Shown here: positions 1 through 10,792 of the stretch, in pieces
Position numbering within the stretch: the stretch's first letter is position 1
How the letters are laid out: every line of letters starts with the position of its first letter
Source: Auanema rhodensis
Lineage: Eukaryota; Nematoda; Chromadorea; Rhabditida; Rhabditidae
DNA length: 64,000 nucleotides
Reading direction: 5' to 3'
NCBI GenBank assembly: GCA_964057225.1
Contig: OZ059896.1
Span: 15,760,501 to 15,824,500, forward strand
Position numbers and translations under genes: made by a program
Notes under the pieces: model-generated
What the model saw: the letters and a program-made list of their open reading frames with translations, nothing else
Told to the model about the DNA's origin: nothing
Databases searched by the model: none

Positions 1-287
1 AAAAATGACGAACTTTATCTATTTACATATTCGCATTTTGAGAAGACCAATCCATATATTATGTTAGAATAATTTGGGAAACTTCATACATACATGTATG
101 AATAAGAAAAATTAATATTTTCAAGAAAGATAATGAGACAATCAACGAAAATTCATGAATTTTCCTGCTTAAACTTCTGTTGTAAGTCATATATTTTTCT
201 TCAACAAGACTATATTAAGTTCTGAACTCTAATTATGTTCATGTGTGCTTATTACCTAACGTTTCTTAATTTTTCTTTTTTTTTTAG

Positions 288-335
288 AAAAAAAAAGTAG
301 AAGATGAAGCCAAAAGTATTGAAGAAGAAAAATGA
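288..335 (+). CDS. possible terminal exon, Lys/Glu-rich tail (partial)
   Basis: A strong polypyrimidine/AG acceptor (TTTTTCTTTTTTTTTTAG) is followed by 15 open codons and a TGA, reading KKKVEDEAKSIEEEK. The tail is charged and typical of a protein C-terminus, but low complexity in an AT-rich background makes chance likely. The rest of the gene would lie left of the window or in the first 280 bases, where I cannot find a matching exon. Confidence 0.2.
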   Translation, partial: KKKVEDEAKSIEEEK

Positions 336-1461
336 AACAAAAAATAGAAATATCATAGCAACGAAAATAAGTATTTTAGTTGAATTAGCTGTAATAAATA
401 TCTAATTTTTTGAAACAAGAATAGTACTGTCTTGAGTATTAATGTGATGATTCTATTAAAATAAACAAAAATTGAAATTGAGCTGAAAAAAGTTCTTAAA
501 AAATATGAAAATGTGGTTGTCATTCGATTAGAAAAAGAGAACAGTTGAATTGTAAATGTCAAGTATTGCTTAGAATGTCACATAAATATTTTTGGAACTA
601 TTGAACTTTTAGAATATATATTTCATATGTTCTTAAGCATCTTTCACTCTTGCTTCCTTTCTCTTCATCTTTCTCCTAATCTCCAACCACCCCTCCCACT
701 CCTCCCTCTCACTCCCTCTCCCTCTTTTATATTTTATCAATAAGGTATTGTACAAAAACATATTAGTTGTTAAACAATGAACTAAATTAAATTGGCTCAA
801 TTAACATTTGAATTTGCCGCATTTTCATTTTAAAAAAGTTCACGAAACAAAAAGGTTGTTATTTCCTCTCATTCACCATTTGCCATTTCTTTTTCACTTA
901 TCCTCATATGTTTTCATTCAATTTTTCATTTCTTCTCATTCTTCAACTCTTTGTAAGCAGTTTTTATCTTTTTTAAAAGGTCTTTACATTCATATATTGC
1001 TTTTAGTAATTTCATTGTAACCAATATGACACAGGGGAGAATAAATAAAAAAAATAATTAGTATAATGGATAAGTGAATAGTTATTATAATACTGAAACA
1101 TGAATCTTCTTTGTTTTAAGCGGAGTTTGACTCATCTTATAGCATTTACTGGTTTTCGGAGCTCATTGTCTCGAAAAATTGTCTCAGAAAGTGGCAAAAA
1201 GAGTGAGAACATGTGAGAGACAATGAGAATGCGAAGAGACATAAGAGAAATATAGAGAAAAGAGAATAAGAGAAGAGTATGGTTAAACGACTTAATGCTG
1301 AGGACATAGAAGGATAAGGAAGAAACGAAGACATCAGTCTAGAGCTCATAGACATACTGCCAGATGGGCTGAGTAAAATAAGAAGAAGAGGACTGAAGAA
1401 GAAGGGAAAAAGAGAAAGAGTCAGTACTAAGAACTGCCATCATCTTTTCGCATGTTCTCAG

Positions 1462-1573
1462 GCTTCTGCTCGTTCATCGTCAGCATCTGAATGCACAAGT
1501 ATGTCGATCTTGTTCAGTCGTTCATGGCAGAATATGATGACCTACACAGGCGAATTGCTAATCGAGAAAACTG
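1462..1573 (+). CDS. isolated exon candidate, Ser-rich (unknown gene)
   Basis: A GC-richer island with an acceptor (CATGTTCTCAG) and a good donor (CTG|GTAATT), open for 37 codons in frame with the acceptor. It begins ASARSSSASECTSM and ends GELLIEKTG. The other two plus frames are closed, as are the minus frames over most of the length. The exon would leave phase 1 into a downstream intron, and I could not find a convincing partner exon. It may belong to a long-intron gene; function unknown. Confidence 0.3.
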
Positions 1574-4500
1574 GTAATTATCTTCTATTCTACTTCGTCT
1601 GCTTTCATTTTTCTTTGGACACATTCAGCATACAAAGAAATTTCGTAGCACATTTACATAGCTTCCAATAGCTTTAAGGGTTTGAAATATGACGAATATA
1701 ATGAAAGAAAGGGGAAAATATCATGTTTTCTAGGTTTTTTTTAAATTTAAAAATAAAAAAATAAAATACTATCAGTGGTAAAGAGTTGTAATAAATGTAT
1801 ATACATATATCCATATATGGCTATATCATATAAATATTATTATACGTAAACCCTTGCCCCTGTCAAACGAAGTAATCATGTACGTATAGATAGATAGAAT
1901 CTTTTTTATCTAACTAGCTATATTATAATATTACATTAAAAGAATTTTCTTATATTACATATAATACATTGTAAATTATATAATATAAATCATTAACTAT
2001 GCCTATAGTAAGTTCTGTGGGGGGGATTATATGATCCATATGTATTACATATATTCAATAATGAAAATGATCGTATCTTTCCTACAAATGTTTGATCATT
2101 TAAAATGAATGTTATAATTTAATTTAAATTTAAAAAAAAGAAGAAGAAGTAAATATTTTATTTGAATATTAACAACTTCTTATTTGTTTTCTCTTTCAAT
2201 ATTTTTCTGCAATAACGTAAGTGTCATGATAATTATCCAACATTTGTTTTCCTTCAACCCCTACAAACAAAAAAAAATAACATAAACATAAAGACGAAAT
2301 AGTTAATTTATACTAACTTTCAATTTTATCTACTGAAATTTGAAGAAAAAGTTTCGAATATACACATACACACATGAAGATAAATATATGTGTACATGCA
2401 ACATATTTCTTATTTTAACAAATAATAATAATATTCTTTGGAGTCTTAACTAAATATATACATATATATATATATTACTATTACTAGTATCTCTTACTAT
2501 TTTTCAATTCATTATACCAAAATAAGAAAATCCTATAACACATGGTTTTGGCTTGTATTCATCATACTTTAATCCTTGGATACTAATACATGAGGGATGA
2601 ACATTCATCATAAAAGCCACTACTACTGAACTTTTCAGAAAATGAAATAATACTTTTTGAATTGTTCAAAAATATAAAAGAAATATACTATATGAATAAT
2701 GAAGAAAATAAAAGAAATGAAAAAAAAATTATAATTTATAGTTTATTTCAATATAATATACATATAGTATATTTACTTTTATAAATAACAAACATAGTTT
2801 GATGTGTCTAAAATTTCTACGATTGTTTTTCTTTTTTTTTCGTTTTCTTTTATTCTTAAGCCAAAAAAATATAGTTGAATGTGCAAAAGGTTCGAAAGCA
2901 AAACGAAAGGAAATAATTATAAAGAGTCGTCGACGTATAGTTAAGAAGAAATGATTTTCGTAGATTGTATATAACTAATAAAATTCTTCGTTCTGATGGA
3001 CATCAAATCGTTTTTAATTCTGCTATAAACTGTGTACGGCGATTAAAAGTTTAATATATTAAAGAATTTCTAACTATAAAACGATAATTTAGTGAAAATT
3101 ACATAAAATTTTTAGTTATACACTTAAAATATAAAAAATACCTCGTAGACTTATTATTGAAATTATATAAAAAAATTAAATTGTTACTTATTATTCATCA
3201 TATTTACATAATAAGTTATTTTTCTCTGAAATGTATGTAAATGTGAGTAATAAAGGAAGTTTAATGATCTGAGCTGTCAGCTTAAGAGGCATATCTCAGT
3301 TGTAACTTTGGCAGACAGTTAGCAATTGGGAGGTAGTGCTAGATCTAGTTGGTTTCTTAAAACTTTGAGATATACAGAATTGAATGAAGAGAAGCAGTAG
3401 AGGGAATTTGAGTAAAAACATAGAAAGAATGAATGCGACCGTCTGCAGCAGCAAAAAGTCTAAAAATGGTTTACGTGTTTAGTCTTTACGTGGAAATAAA
3501 GAGCAATGAAGGAAATATTTAGAGAAAGAGAGAGAGAGAGTGACATACAATAAATAAACTAAGTACTTCCGGTATGTTAATTTGTTTATGAAAAAAATTA
3601 AAAACATGTTTATCCTTAAAAAAAGAAACAATATGCAAGCATTGTACATATGCAATGAATATGTGAAGCTGTGGTTGTATACGGATGTGTACAAAGCATA
3701 ATATGAAGTAGAATCTCATTTATTTGAAGAAAAATGTTAAAATGAATGAAAATGACTTTGAAAGAATGAATACAAAATGATGACATTGATGACAATGAGG
3801 CAAGTAAATTACATTAAATGAACTGAATGTTCTCCTAAGCTGGTAAATACCATGTTCATTGGTTTATAATGTTGATTATATTCTTCGAAACAATGAGAAT
3901 ATTCAATATATTCAACTAGAAAGAGAAGAAAAACTATTTTTGGCTTTTCTTCGTTTCAATATATAATATGATTAAAGAGTTTAAGTATATATGCAAATTT
4001 GGATATATAGAGAGTTGAATGTGAATCAGAGATTTCAGAGGAAATAAGTGAGCGTTGATTTAGCTTACCGAATGCAACAAGCCTTTTCTCGAATCAATTG
4101 AGATATTTTGATAAATTACCAAAGAGGGAGTCTGGCAAAGAGAGAGACAGGCTGAGAGTAACGTAAACTCTCCTAGTCATGAATCAGAATTACCCAAATT
4201 GGACACAATTCGATTCATTGTTTGCTGAGCTAGCAAGGTATATGACAGATTTTTCGAGAAATTGTTTCTTTTTATTATAATTTCTAATAAAACATATCAA
4301 ATGAGAAGACAATGTCGCATTGTCTTGTCGAAAAAATAAAGAGAAATATAATGTGACTATGAGAGTGTTGAAATAAAAAGCAGAGACAGGTAGAGGGAAA
4401 GAGAATGAGAGAGAGAGAGAGAGGGAGAGGGATAAAGCTTTCATGTATGTTCCATATAAAGAATTTATTTACCTTGTCCAGATGGAATAAAATAAAAAAT

Positions 4501-4837
4501 TCAGCATGGAACTGGACAGCATACTCTATATCCAATATTTTTATGAGCGTATAATGCTTCTATACATATAGATTTTTATATATTTTTTTATTATAATTCT
4601 ATACATTATGGTATTTTTTTAATAATTTTGAAATTTATTTATGCAAATAATAGTATATAGTTAATATTATTTTGTAGTTAACGAAGATCACAACTCATAT
4701 TTTGACAGTATCATGATAATAATTCAAAATATTTATTTTTTTTACTAATATATGTAAATAGGGAGAACAGCATATCAGAATTGCACGTTTGATAGATGTC
4801 ATTAGAAGTTTTCAAAGATAAACACTCTCTTCCTTTC

Positions 4838-4870
4838 CTCCTCTCTCTCTCTCTCTCTCTCTCTCTCCCC

Positions 4871-4911
<41 letters not shown>

Positions 4912-4926
4912 ACTCACACACACACT
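4838..4926. repeat. CT/CA microsatellite
   Basis: About 75 bp of CT dinucleotides with a CCCC interruption and a short CA tail. It sits just downstream of the nuclear receptor's last exon, so transcripts read through on the minus strand would carry a GA tract. Confidence 0.9.
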
Positions 4927-5011
4927 CTCTCTTCTTTCTCTCTTTCTCTTCGTTCTTCGATATTTCAGTTAAAATTTAAAATTACTTATTCAGAGGCTAA
5001 CTTAATGACAT

Positions 5012-7250
5012 TTAACGTACAACACTTTGTACAAATGATTCAATTTCTTCAAGACGTTTCTTGGGAAAAAACATTCGTCGTACATCATTCGAATTCACTA
5101 TTGTCAATGTTGGAGCGACCAGAAGTAGTTGAGCTGATGTTGTTGTTGGATTTACCAGATTTGAAGGTTGCATACAAGTCAAACGAGCAGCATGACAGTT
5201 CGCCAAAAGGACAGCCGCTTGCCCTTGTAATAGTTGCACATCCAATTTTGTGGGAAATTTAATTTCATCTGAAACATTATAAATGAGTTCAAAGTGTCAA
5301 GGCATACTGGTTTGAAGAACAAGGTAAACGATTAGAGAATGTCAACGAAAACCGATGAGAAATGGTTTGAGACCTGGTTTGAAAAGTAAAAAACAGTTGA
5401 TTCCCCATTGTTCCAATATAGAGGGATTGAGATCGAATATAGATTGTGCTAAGGAACGTAATTCATCCGAATATTTTTCTATAACTATTACATATGGTAA
5501 ACCAAATAATTCTAACTAACCTAATGGCATTTCACGTTGACATGTTATATTAAAGAATAATAAAGAATGCCATGATGATGTGAACAACGTCTGAAATGAA
5601 ATTTGAATGAAATACTTCAAGCTTCAAACAGTTCAACTGACGGAAAGGTATGAGAATAGTACTATTACACTACCTTTCGATCTTTTGTGTTTAATGCTGT
5701 CATTTGTGGAATTACCGACCACCAATTGATCAAGTGAGCTAATTGAGAAAGATAATCAGTTGTCCGTGAGGAAACAAGACGTTCAATAGAAAAATCTCCT
5801 GAAATAGCATTTAACATCATTAGCATTGCTTCATCCTTACGTTTCGTCTGGTTAATCATGGTTGTTGCACTTTCGAAGACATTAGGCATGGTTACCATCG
5901 AGTATGAAGTTCTGAAGAGGCATTTTCATTACAATTTCAAGAGTAAGAATAACAAGATAGACATTTGTGCAATAAAAATCTGATACCTAATACTCCTATT
6001 AAGCTTCCAAAGTCCAAAAATCTCACACTAAACTACAGAAAATAAAAAAATAAATTGTTTTTCGGTTTCAAGCTTGGTTTTGATTAAAAAAAACAGTTTA
6101 AACAGGACATATTCTAGCATAAAATAATAAAATGTCCTTCTGTTACGTAGGTGTCAGACTTTTGTCTCCACATAATTTTCAATTTATGTATATGGAGTGC
6201 CATCTTTTCGAACTCACGACTTTTTTGTTTCAGCTTTTGGTGATGTCCTTATCTGTCCTACTGAAATTCTCTCATTTTGAACAGCTGAAAATACAGATTT
6301 TTCGAAAAAGAGAAAGAAAAATAGTAAATCTAATAGAAGTGATATATAAGCATTTTGAACTTTTTAAAAGGATTTTCATATTTTAATCCTATTTTTAATT
6401 TTTATTTTGTACATACTATATACATATACATACATATTCAGATATGGAACCTTTGTTTCTCTCAGCATCTTGTGCTTTATGGATGTGTCATGAATGCTTT
6501 TCAAATTTCTAAAAATATATTTTAGGATTATAATGATGATGATCTTTGAAAATTCTGAGCGATTCGGCTATTCTGACTTTGCTCACATTATCTACTTAAA
6601 CGTTTCGTTTTCTTATTATCTTTTTCTTTTTCTTTTTCTTTTTCAAGCGCTAACGACTGCTCATCAATTCGAAGAGCATCTTCTCGAGCATCCACTACCA
6701 ATCTTCCAAATCCGGCTTTTCAGCCTTGGCTAATCGGCTTCAAGTCTACCGATAGACGCTCTTCTGCTCCTGGCGTGACACTGGGCGTGAGAACGACGTC
6801 GGCTTAGTCTCACGCTACCGTAATTCAATGCTTTTCACAAAGATCTCTTTTCTTTGGTCTTTACTTGTAAATATCAATTTTCTTCAAAAGAATTTTCCAT
6901 TTTTTGTAATCTTTTCTGTCAAATATAAACGATATGGATAGATACGTACCGTGTCGGTTCATATTGACTTGAATGCATTTCCGAAATCGACAGGATTGAC
7001 ATTGATTTCGACGTACAACATCAACAACGCAGTCATTAGACTCCTTACATGAGTACGTAAGATTTCGTCGAATTGATCTACAATTGAAACATTGTAATTT
7101 TTACTCTTCTTGTTGATAATCTATTAAAAAAAAGATAATTTTGAAATACCTCTTGAAGAATCCACGGCATCCATCACAGCTGATAACACCATAGTGGCGG
7201 CCTGAAGCTCGATCACCACAGACTAGGCAAGGCACATCTGCTTTAATCAT
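5012..7250 (-). CDS. nhr-2: nuclear hormone receptor, NHR-2-like
   Basis: Ligand-regulated or orphan transcription factor. Nine phase-compatible exons (7250-7150, 7077-6950, 6830-6750, 6715-6602, 6260-6218, 5911-5674, 5590-5521, 5484-5374, 5268-5012) give about 380 aa. The N-terminus is almost directly the DNA-binding domain: zinc finger 1 has [14 protein letters not shown] and the P-box [10 protein letters not shown]. Finger 2 has [20 protein letters not shown] and ends NMNRH. A basic hinge follows, then a ligand-binding domain with the helix-3/4-like [14 protein letters not shown] in exon 6 and the C-terminus ESFVQSVVR. The ATG lies 9 nt after a TTTTAG acceptor-like site, with an in-frame stop upstream, so the start is well placed and perhaps trans-spliced. 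The P-box and finger 2 fit C. elegans NHR-2 from memory. Exons 3a/3b (6602-6830) are the least certain because their acceptors are both GAAAAG. Confidence 0.85.
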
Positions 7251-7694
7251 TATTTATTTCTAAAACTGCATTAGAAATTATTTAAGATACTCAATTGTTT
7301 CTTGATAATACAACTTTAAGAGCATGTTATAATAAACGTGAAGTCAGACATTTGGTATATGAAGATGTGAGCATAAGATCAGAGGAGATACTTCGACCGT
7401 CATGAAAAGCTGTCAAAGAGAGCAATGAAGGTCTCGAAGCGCTAATTGTCTGCTACTGAATAATATCTGTTGGCGTCCGGCTCTCACGTGGGAAAAGTCG
7501 GCTCATCTTACGCACTCCTGATGCTTCTCCAGTAGGACTAGAGGTTTTTACCATCCCTTTTATGGTCAACGTCGAGAAGTCAGCAGTTTCTCATGCAGAG
7601 CATTGAAGCTAATACGCTATTCATTATTTGATTAACACATGTATACATACATATATGTAAGTTCAATGAGGAATAATATTTTTAGCAACATTTC
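7251..7694. promoter_or_regulatory. upstream region of the nuclear receptor
   Basis: About 440 bp between the receptor start codon and the minisatellite. It is moderately GC-richer around 7340-7600 and has no convincing open exon on either strand. By position it should contain the receptor's promoter or outron. A TTTTAG acceptor-like site at about 7260 could receive a spliced leader. I recognise no specific transcription factor site. Confidence 0.4.
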
Positions 7695-9183
7695 TACGTT
7701 TGCCATCATCTCACGTAAGTTTCACGTTTGCCATCATCTCACGTAAGTTCACGTTTACCATCATCTCACGTAATTTTCACGTTTACCATCATCTCACGTA
7801 AGTTCACGTTTACCATCATCTCACGTAATTTTCACGTTTACCATCTTCTCACGTAAGTTTCACGTTTGCCATCATCTCACGTAAGTTCACGTTTACCATC
7901 ATCTCACGTAATTTTCACGTTTACCATCTTCTCACGTAAGTTTCACGTTTGCCATCATCTCACGTAAGTTTCACGTTTGCCATCATCTCACGTAAGTTCA
8001 CGTTTACCATCATCTCACGTAATTTTCACGTTTGCCATCATCTCACGTAAGTTTCACGTTTGCCATCATCTCACGTAAGTTCACGTTTACCATCATCTCA
8101 CGTAATTTTCACGTTTACCATCATCTCACGTAAGTTCACGTTTACCATCATCTCACGTAATTTTCACGTTTACCATCTTCTCACGTAAGTTTCACGTTTG
8201 CCATCATCTCACGTAAGTTCACGTTTACCATCATCTCACGTAATTTTCACGTTTACCATCTTCTCACGTAAGTTTCACGTTTGCCATCATCTCACGTAAG
8301 TTTCACGTTTGCCATCATCTCACGTAAGTTTCACGTTTGCCATCATCTCACGTAAGTTTAACGTTTGCCATCATCTCACGTAAGTTTCACGTGTATCATC
8401 ATCTTATGTAAGTTTCACGTCTACTATCTTCTCACGTAAGTTTCACGTGTATCATCTTCTCACCTACGTTTCACGTGTATCATCTTCTCACGTAAGTTCA
8501 CGTTTACCATCATCTCACGTAAGTTTCACGTGTATCATCTTCTCACCTACGTTTCACGTGTATCATCTTCTCACGTAAGTTCACGTTTACCATCATCTTA
8601 CGTAAGTTTCACGTGTATCATCTTCTCACCTAAGTTTTACGTGAACCATCATCTCACGTAAGTTTCACGTTTTCCATCATCTCACGTAAGTTTCACGCTT
8701 GCCATCATCTCACGTAAGTTTCACGTGTATCATCATCTCACGTAAGTTTAACGTTTGCCATCATCTCACGTAAGTTTCACGTCTACTATCTTCTCACGTA
8801 AGTTTCACGTGTATCATCTTCTCACGTAAGTTCACGTTTACCATCATCTCACGTAAGTTTCACGTGTATCATCTTCTCACGTAAGTTCACGTTTACCATC
8901 ATCTCACGTAAGTTTCACGTGTATCATCTTCTCACCTAAGTTTTACGTGAACCATCATCTCACGTAAGTTTCACGTTTTCCATCATCTCACGTAAGTTTC
9001 ACGTTTGCCATCATCTCACCTAAGTTTCACGTGTATCATCTTCTCACCTAAGTTTCACGTGTATCATCTTCTCACCTAAGTTTCACGTTTGCCATCATCT
9101 CACCTAAGTTTCACGTGTATCATCTTCTCACCTAAGTTTCACGTGTATCATCTTCAGACCTAAGTTTTACGTGAACCATCATC
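7695..9183. repeat. ACGT-core minisatellite, ~27-28-bp unit, ~54 copies
   Basis: Continuous tandem array of about 1.49 kb. The unit is roughly TTTCACGTTTGCCATCATC + TCACGTAAG, with two ACGT cores per unit. Variant units differ at the second core (CACGTTTGCC, CACGTTTACC, CACGTGTATC, CACGTGAACC), in CATC versus CTTC, in TCACGTAAG versus TCACCTAAG, and in 27- versus 28-bp spacing. The left two thirds are dominated by TTTGCC/TTTACC units in a recurring multi-unit pattern. The right third is dominated by GTGTATC units with degraded CACCTAAG, so the array is ordered rather than homogeneous. It has no coding frame and lies between the receptor and the membrane-protein gene. Confidence 0.97.
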
Positions 9184-9416
9184 AATTGTTTTTTATCATT
9201 AATTAGTTTAAGAGTTCATTTGCATATCTTTAAGTAACTATTATATTATATATTTATAAATATTTATTTGGCCGTTTATTCCTGAGATATTATAATTTAC
9301 ATAATTTCAATGAAATACTGCAAATAAACTATAAAAACTTAAAAATGTATTTTTTTGATTGAAATATAATACTTTTTTAATTTGTAAAAGTTTTAATATG
9401 TTATATAAACATTATT
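9184..9416. other. AT-rich spacer / 3' UTR of the membrane-protein gene
   Basis: A short AT-rich segment immediately downstream (minus strand) of the stop codon at 9417. It most likely carries the 3' UTR and polyadenylation signal of the four-TM gene. No other feature is visible. Confidence 0.5.
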
Positions 9417-10242
9417 TTAAACAGGCTGCATTAACTTTTGCAAGCCGGTAGCGTCCTCTGGATTAGTCATAACAATTTCCCCGTCAGTTTTTGCTTCAAA
9501 GTACTTGAGTGTAACATGAAATACGGATAATTTCCAAAATAATATAACACCAATTAGTAGAACAATAGCCTTGATTAGCACAACAATTGCAATACGTGTC
9601 CAGAAATCTTCATGATGACCTATTGATAAGAACATATGTATAAAGTTATATCATATATACTATACCTTGTCCATAAAATTTTAAAAAGTAATCAGTACTG
9701 AATATTCCAATAATGAATTGAAATACGGTAATGATCATCCAAGTAAAAAATTTTAATCCCTTAATTATAGATTAGTTAGATATATTAATATTATATAGTT
9801 ATGATATACTACTTAAGATTTACTTACAGTGACTATAACTAATGGCCACATGAAACGATGACGTTCTTTCTTCAAAGCATATAATGTGACAAGCAATAGA
9901 AGAATATCAAATCCTAAAATCTTATTTGATCTTCAACGTCAATCATTTGTACAAGCAGAAACACCAAAATAATAAATGAACTAACCTATCCATAATAGAA
10001 AATATGGAAACAGGAATAACATGTAAAATGGAATAATTAGAACTTCTAGTATTATGAAAAATTTGGTGACATTCGAAAAAATATATAATTTATAATATGA
10101 AATATAGTTAATGACTTACAAGAACATGAAATGCTCCACGAGCACATCGATAATTAGCATTTGTCTCCTCATATTCAACATCATGATTAAATAAATTTGT
10201 AAAATATTGATGAATAGGAACTTTATCAAATAAGATCATATC
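9417..10242 (-). CDS. small multi-pass membrane protein, unknown family
   Basis: Five short exons on the minus strand (about 10242-10121, 10046-9990, 9915-9830, 9763-9666 and 9622-9417) separated by introns of roughly 40-75 nt. The start codon lies 2 nt after ATTTTATTTCAG, an arrangement typical of a spliced-leader acceptor. The polar N-terminus (MILFDKVPIHQYF) is followed by hydrophobic segments including VLIIPFYMLFLFPYFLLWI, FDILLLLVTLY, a span ending FIIGIFSTDYF, and IAIVVLIKAIVLLIGVILF. The polar tail ends LQKLMQPV. That is about four membrane spans in roughly 190 aa. It resembles the overall plan of LAPTM/MARVEL-type four-span proteins, but I recognise no diagnostic motif. The junction between the first two exons does not join in phase (0 into 1), so a microexon or an alternative acceptor is missing from this model. 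Confidence 0.65.
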
Positions 10243-10561
10243 TGAAATAAAATATTAAAATTAAAGATTATTTACTGTTTGTTTTTAATAAATATAATAA
10301 TTAACAATGAAATATGAATAACTTAAATGATAAAAGTGGAAATATTATGTATAAGAAATGCTTTAAGCACAAAACAATTATGTGAAACTGATGAAAGTTC
10401 TTTGAAACTGAAACAAATCAATCATGTCAGTTTATAACAAAAGGGTAGGAACTATTCATTAGTGAAATAAATAAAAAAAATCTCTGATTAACTATAATAG
10501 AATATTTTTAAATTATTAATAAGATTATAATATATAGATTTGGTTTTTTAAATCTTAACAG

Positions 10562-10792
10562 AGCTACATTCAAAGCAATGCGTCTGAATCAAACTGTTTT
10601 GTTTGGGGATTGGAAGAAGCAGTTGCGAAGTTAAGAGAGAATGTAATCGGATTATGTGAAGCGCTGAAACAAACGGTTGTAAAAAACGAAAAATATATAA
10701 CATCTACTGATGATGACGATGATGATAACAGTAGAATGCTTGCATGCTCTTACAGCATGATTAAACATGGAAGGCGTGATGCGCTTTCATGA
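10562..10792 (+). CDS. possible terminal exon, acidic/coiled-coil tail
   Basis: A TTTTTTAAATCTTAACAG acceptor is followed by 76 open codons and a TGA. The reading includes SNCFVWGLEEAVAKLREN, then a heptad-like stretch, a run of six Asp residues and MIKHGRRDALS at the end. It has no in-frame ATG, so it would be a last exon. Any upstream exons would have to lie opposite the minus-strand membrane-protein gene. The composition looks coding and the frame is long for this AT content, but no partner exon was identified. Function unknown. Confidence 0.35.
   Translation, partial: SYIQSNASESNCFVWGLEEAVAKLRENVIGLCEALKQTVVKNEKYITSTDDDDDDNSRMLACSYSMIKHGRRDALS

Larger units (their letters stand above)
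336..5011. other. mostly noncoding AT-rich stretch with one exon candidate
   Basis: AT-rich DNA with short homopolymers, TA runs (about 2455-2475) and a GA patch near 4405-4425. Apart from the plus-strand exon candidate at 1462-1573 and the CT microsatellite near 4840, I see nothing with coding character. Downstream sequence of the minus-strand nuclear receptor (its 3' UTR) must lie just left of 5012. Confidence 0.6.

Noticed and set aside
3290-3370. let-7-like seed GAGGTAGTG near 3330
   Set aside because: Only the seed matches; the rest differs from let-7 and no stable hairpin flanks it.
6647-6810. Plus-strand terminal exon after a long CTTTTT tract (reads [14 protein letters not shown], ends TTSA, stop)
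   Set aside because: It looks coding and has a fine acceptor, but the opposite strand gives nuclear-receptor hinge exons that are phase-linked to the DNA-binding and ligand-binding domains. Using both is unlikely, so I kept the minus-strand model.
6700-6830. In-frame TGA in the nuclear-receptor hinge (possible readthrough or selenocysteine)
   Set aside because: The stop disappears if a different acceptor and a 34-nt intron are used, which also keeps phase with the DNA-binding domain. No reason to invoke recoding.
7695-9183. CRISPR array
   Set aside because: Units are contiguous with no unique spacers, vary by point changes, and lie in a eukaryotic genome with introns. It is a minisatellite.
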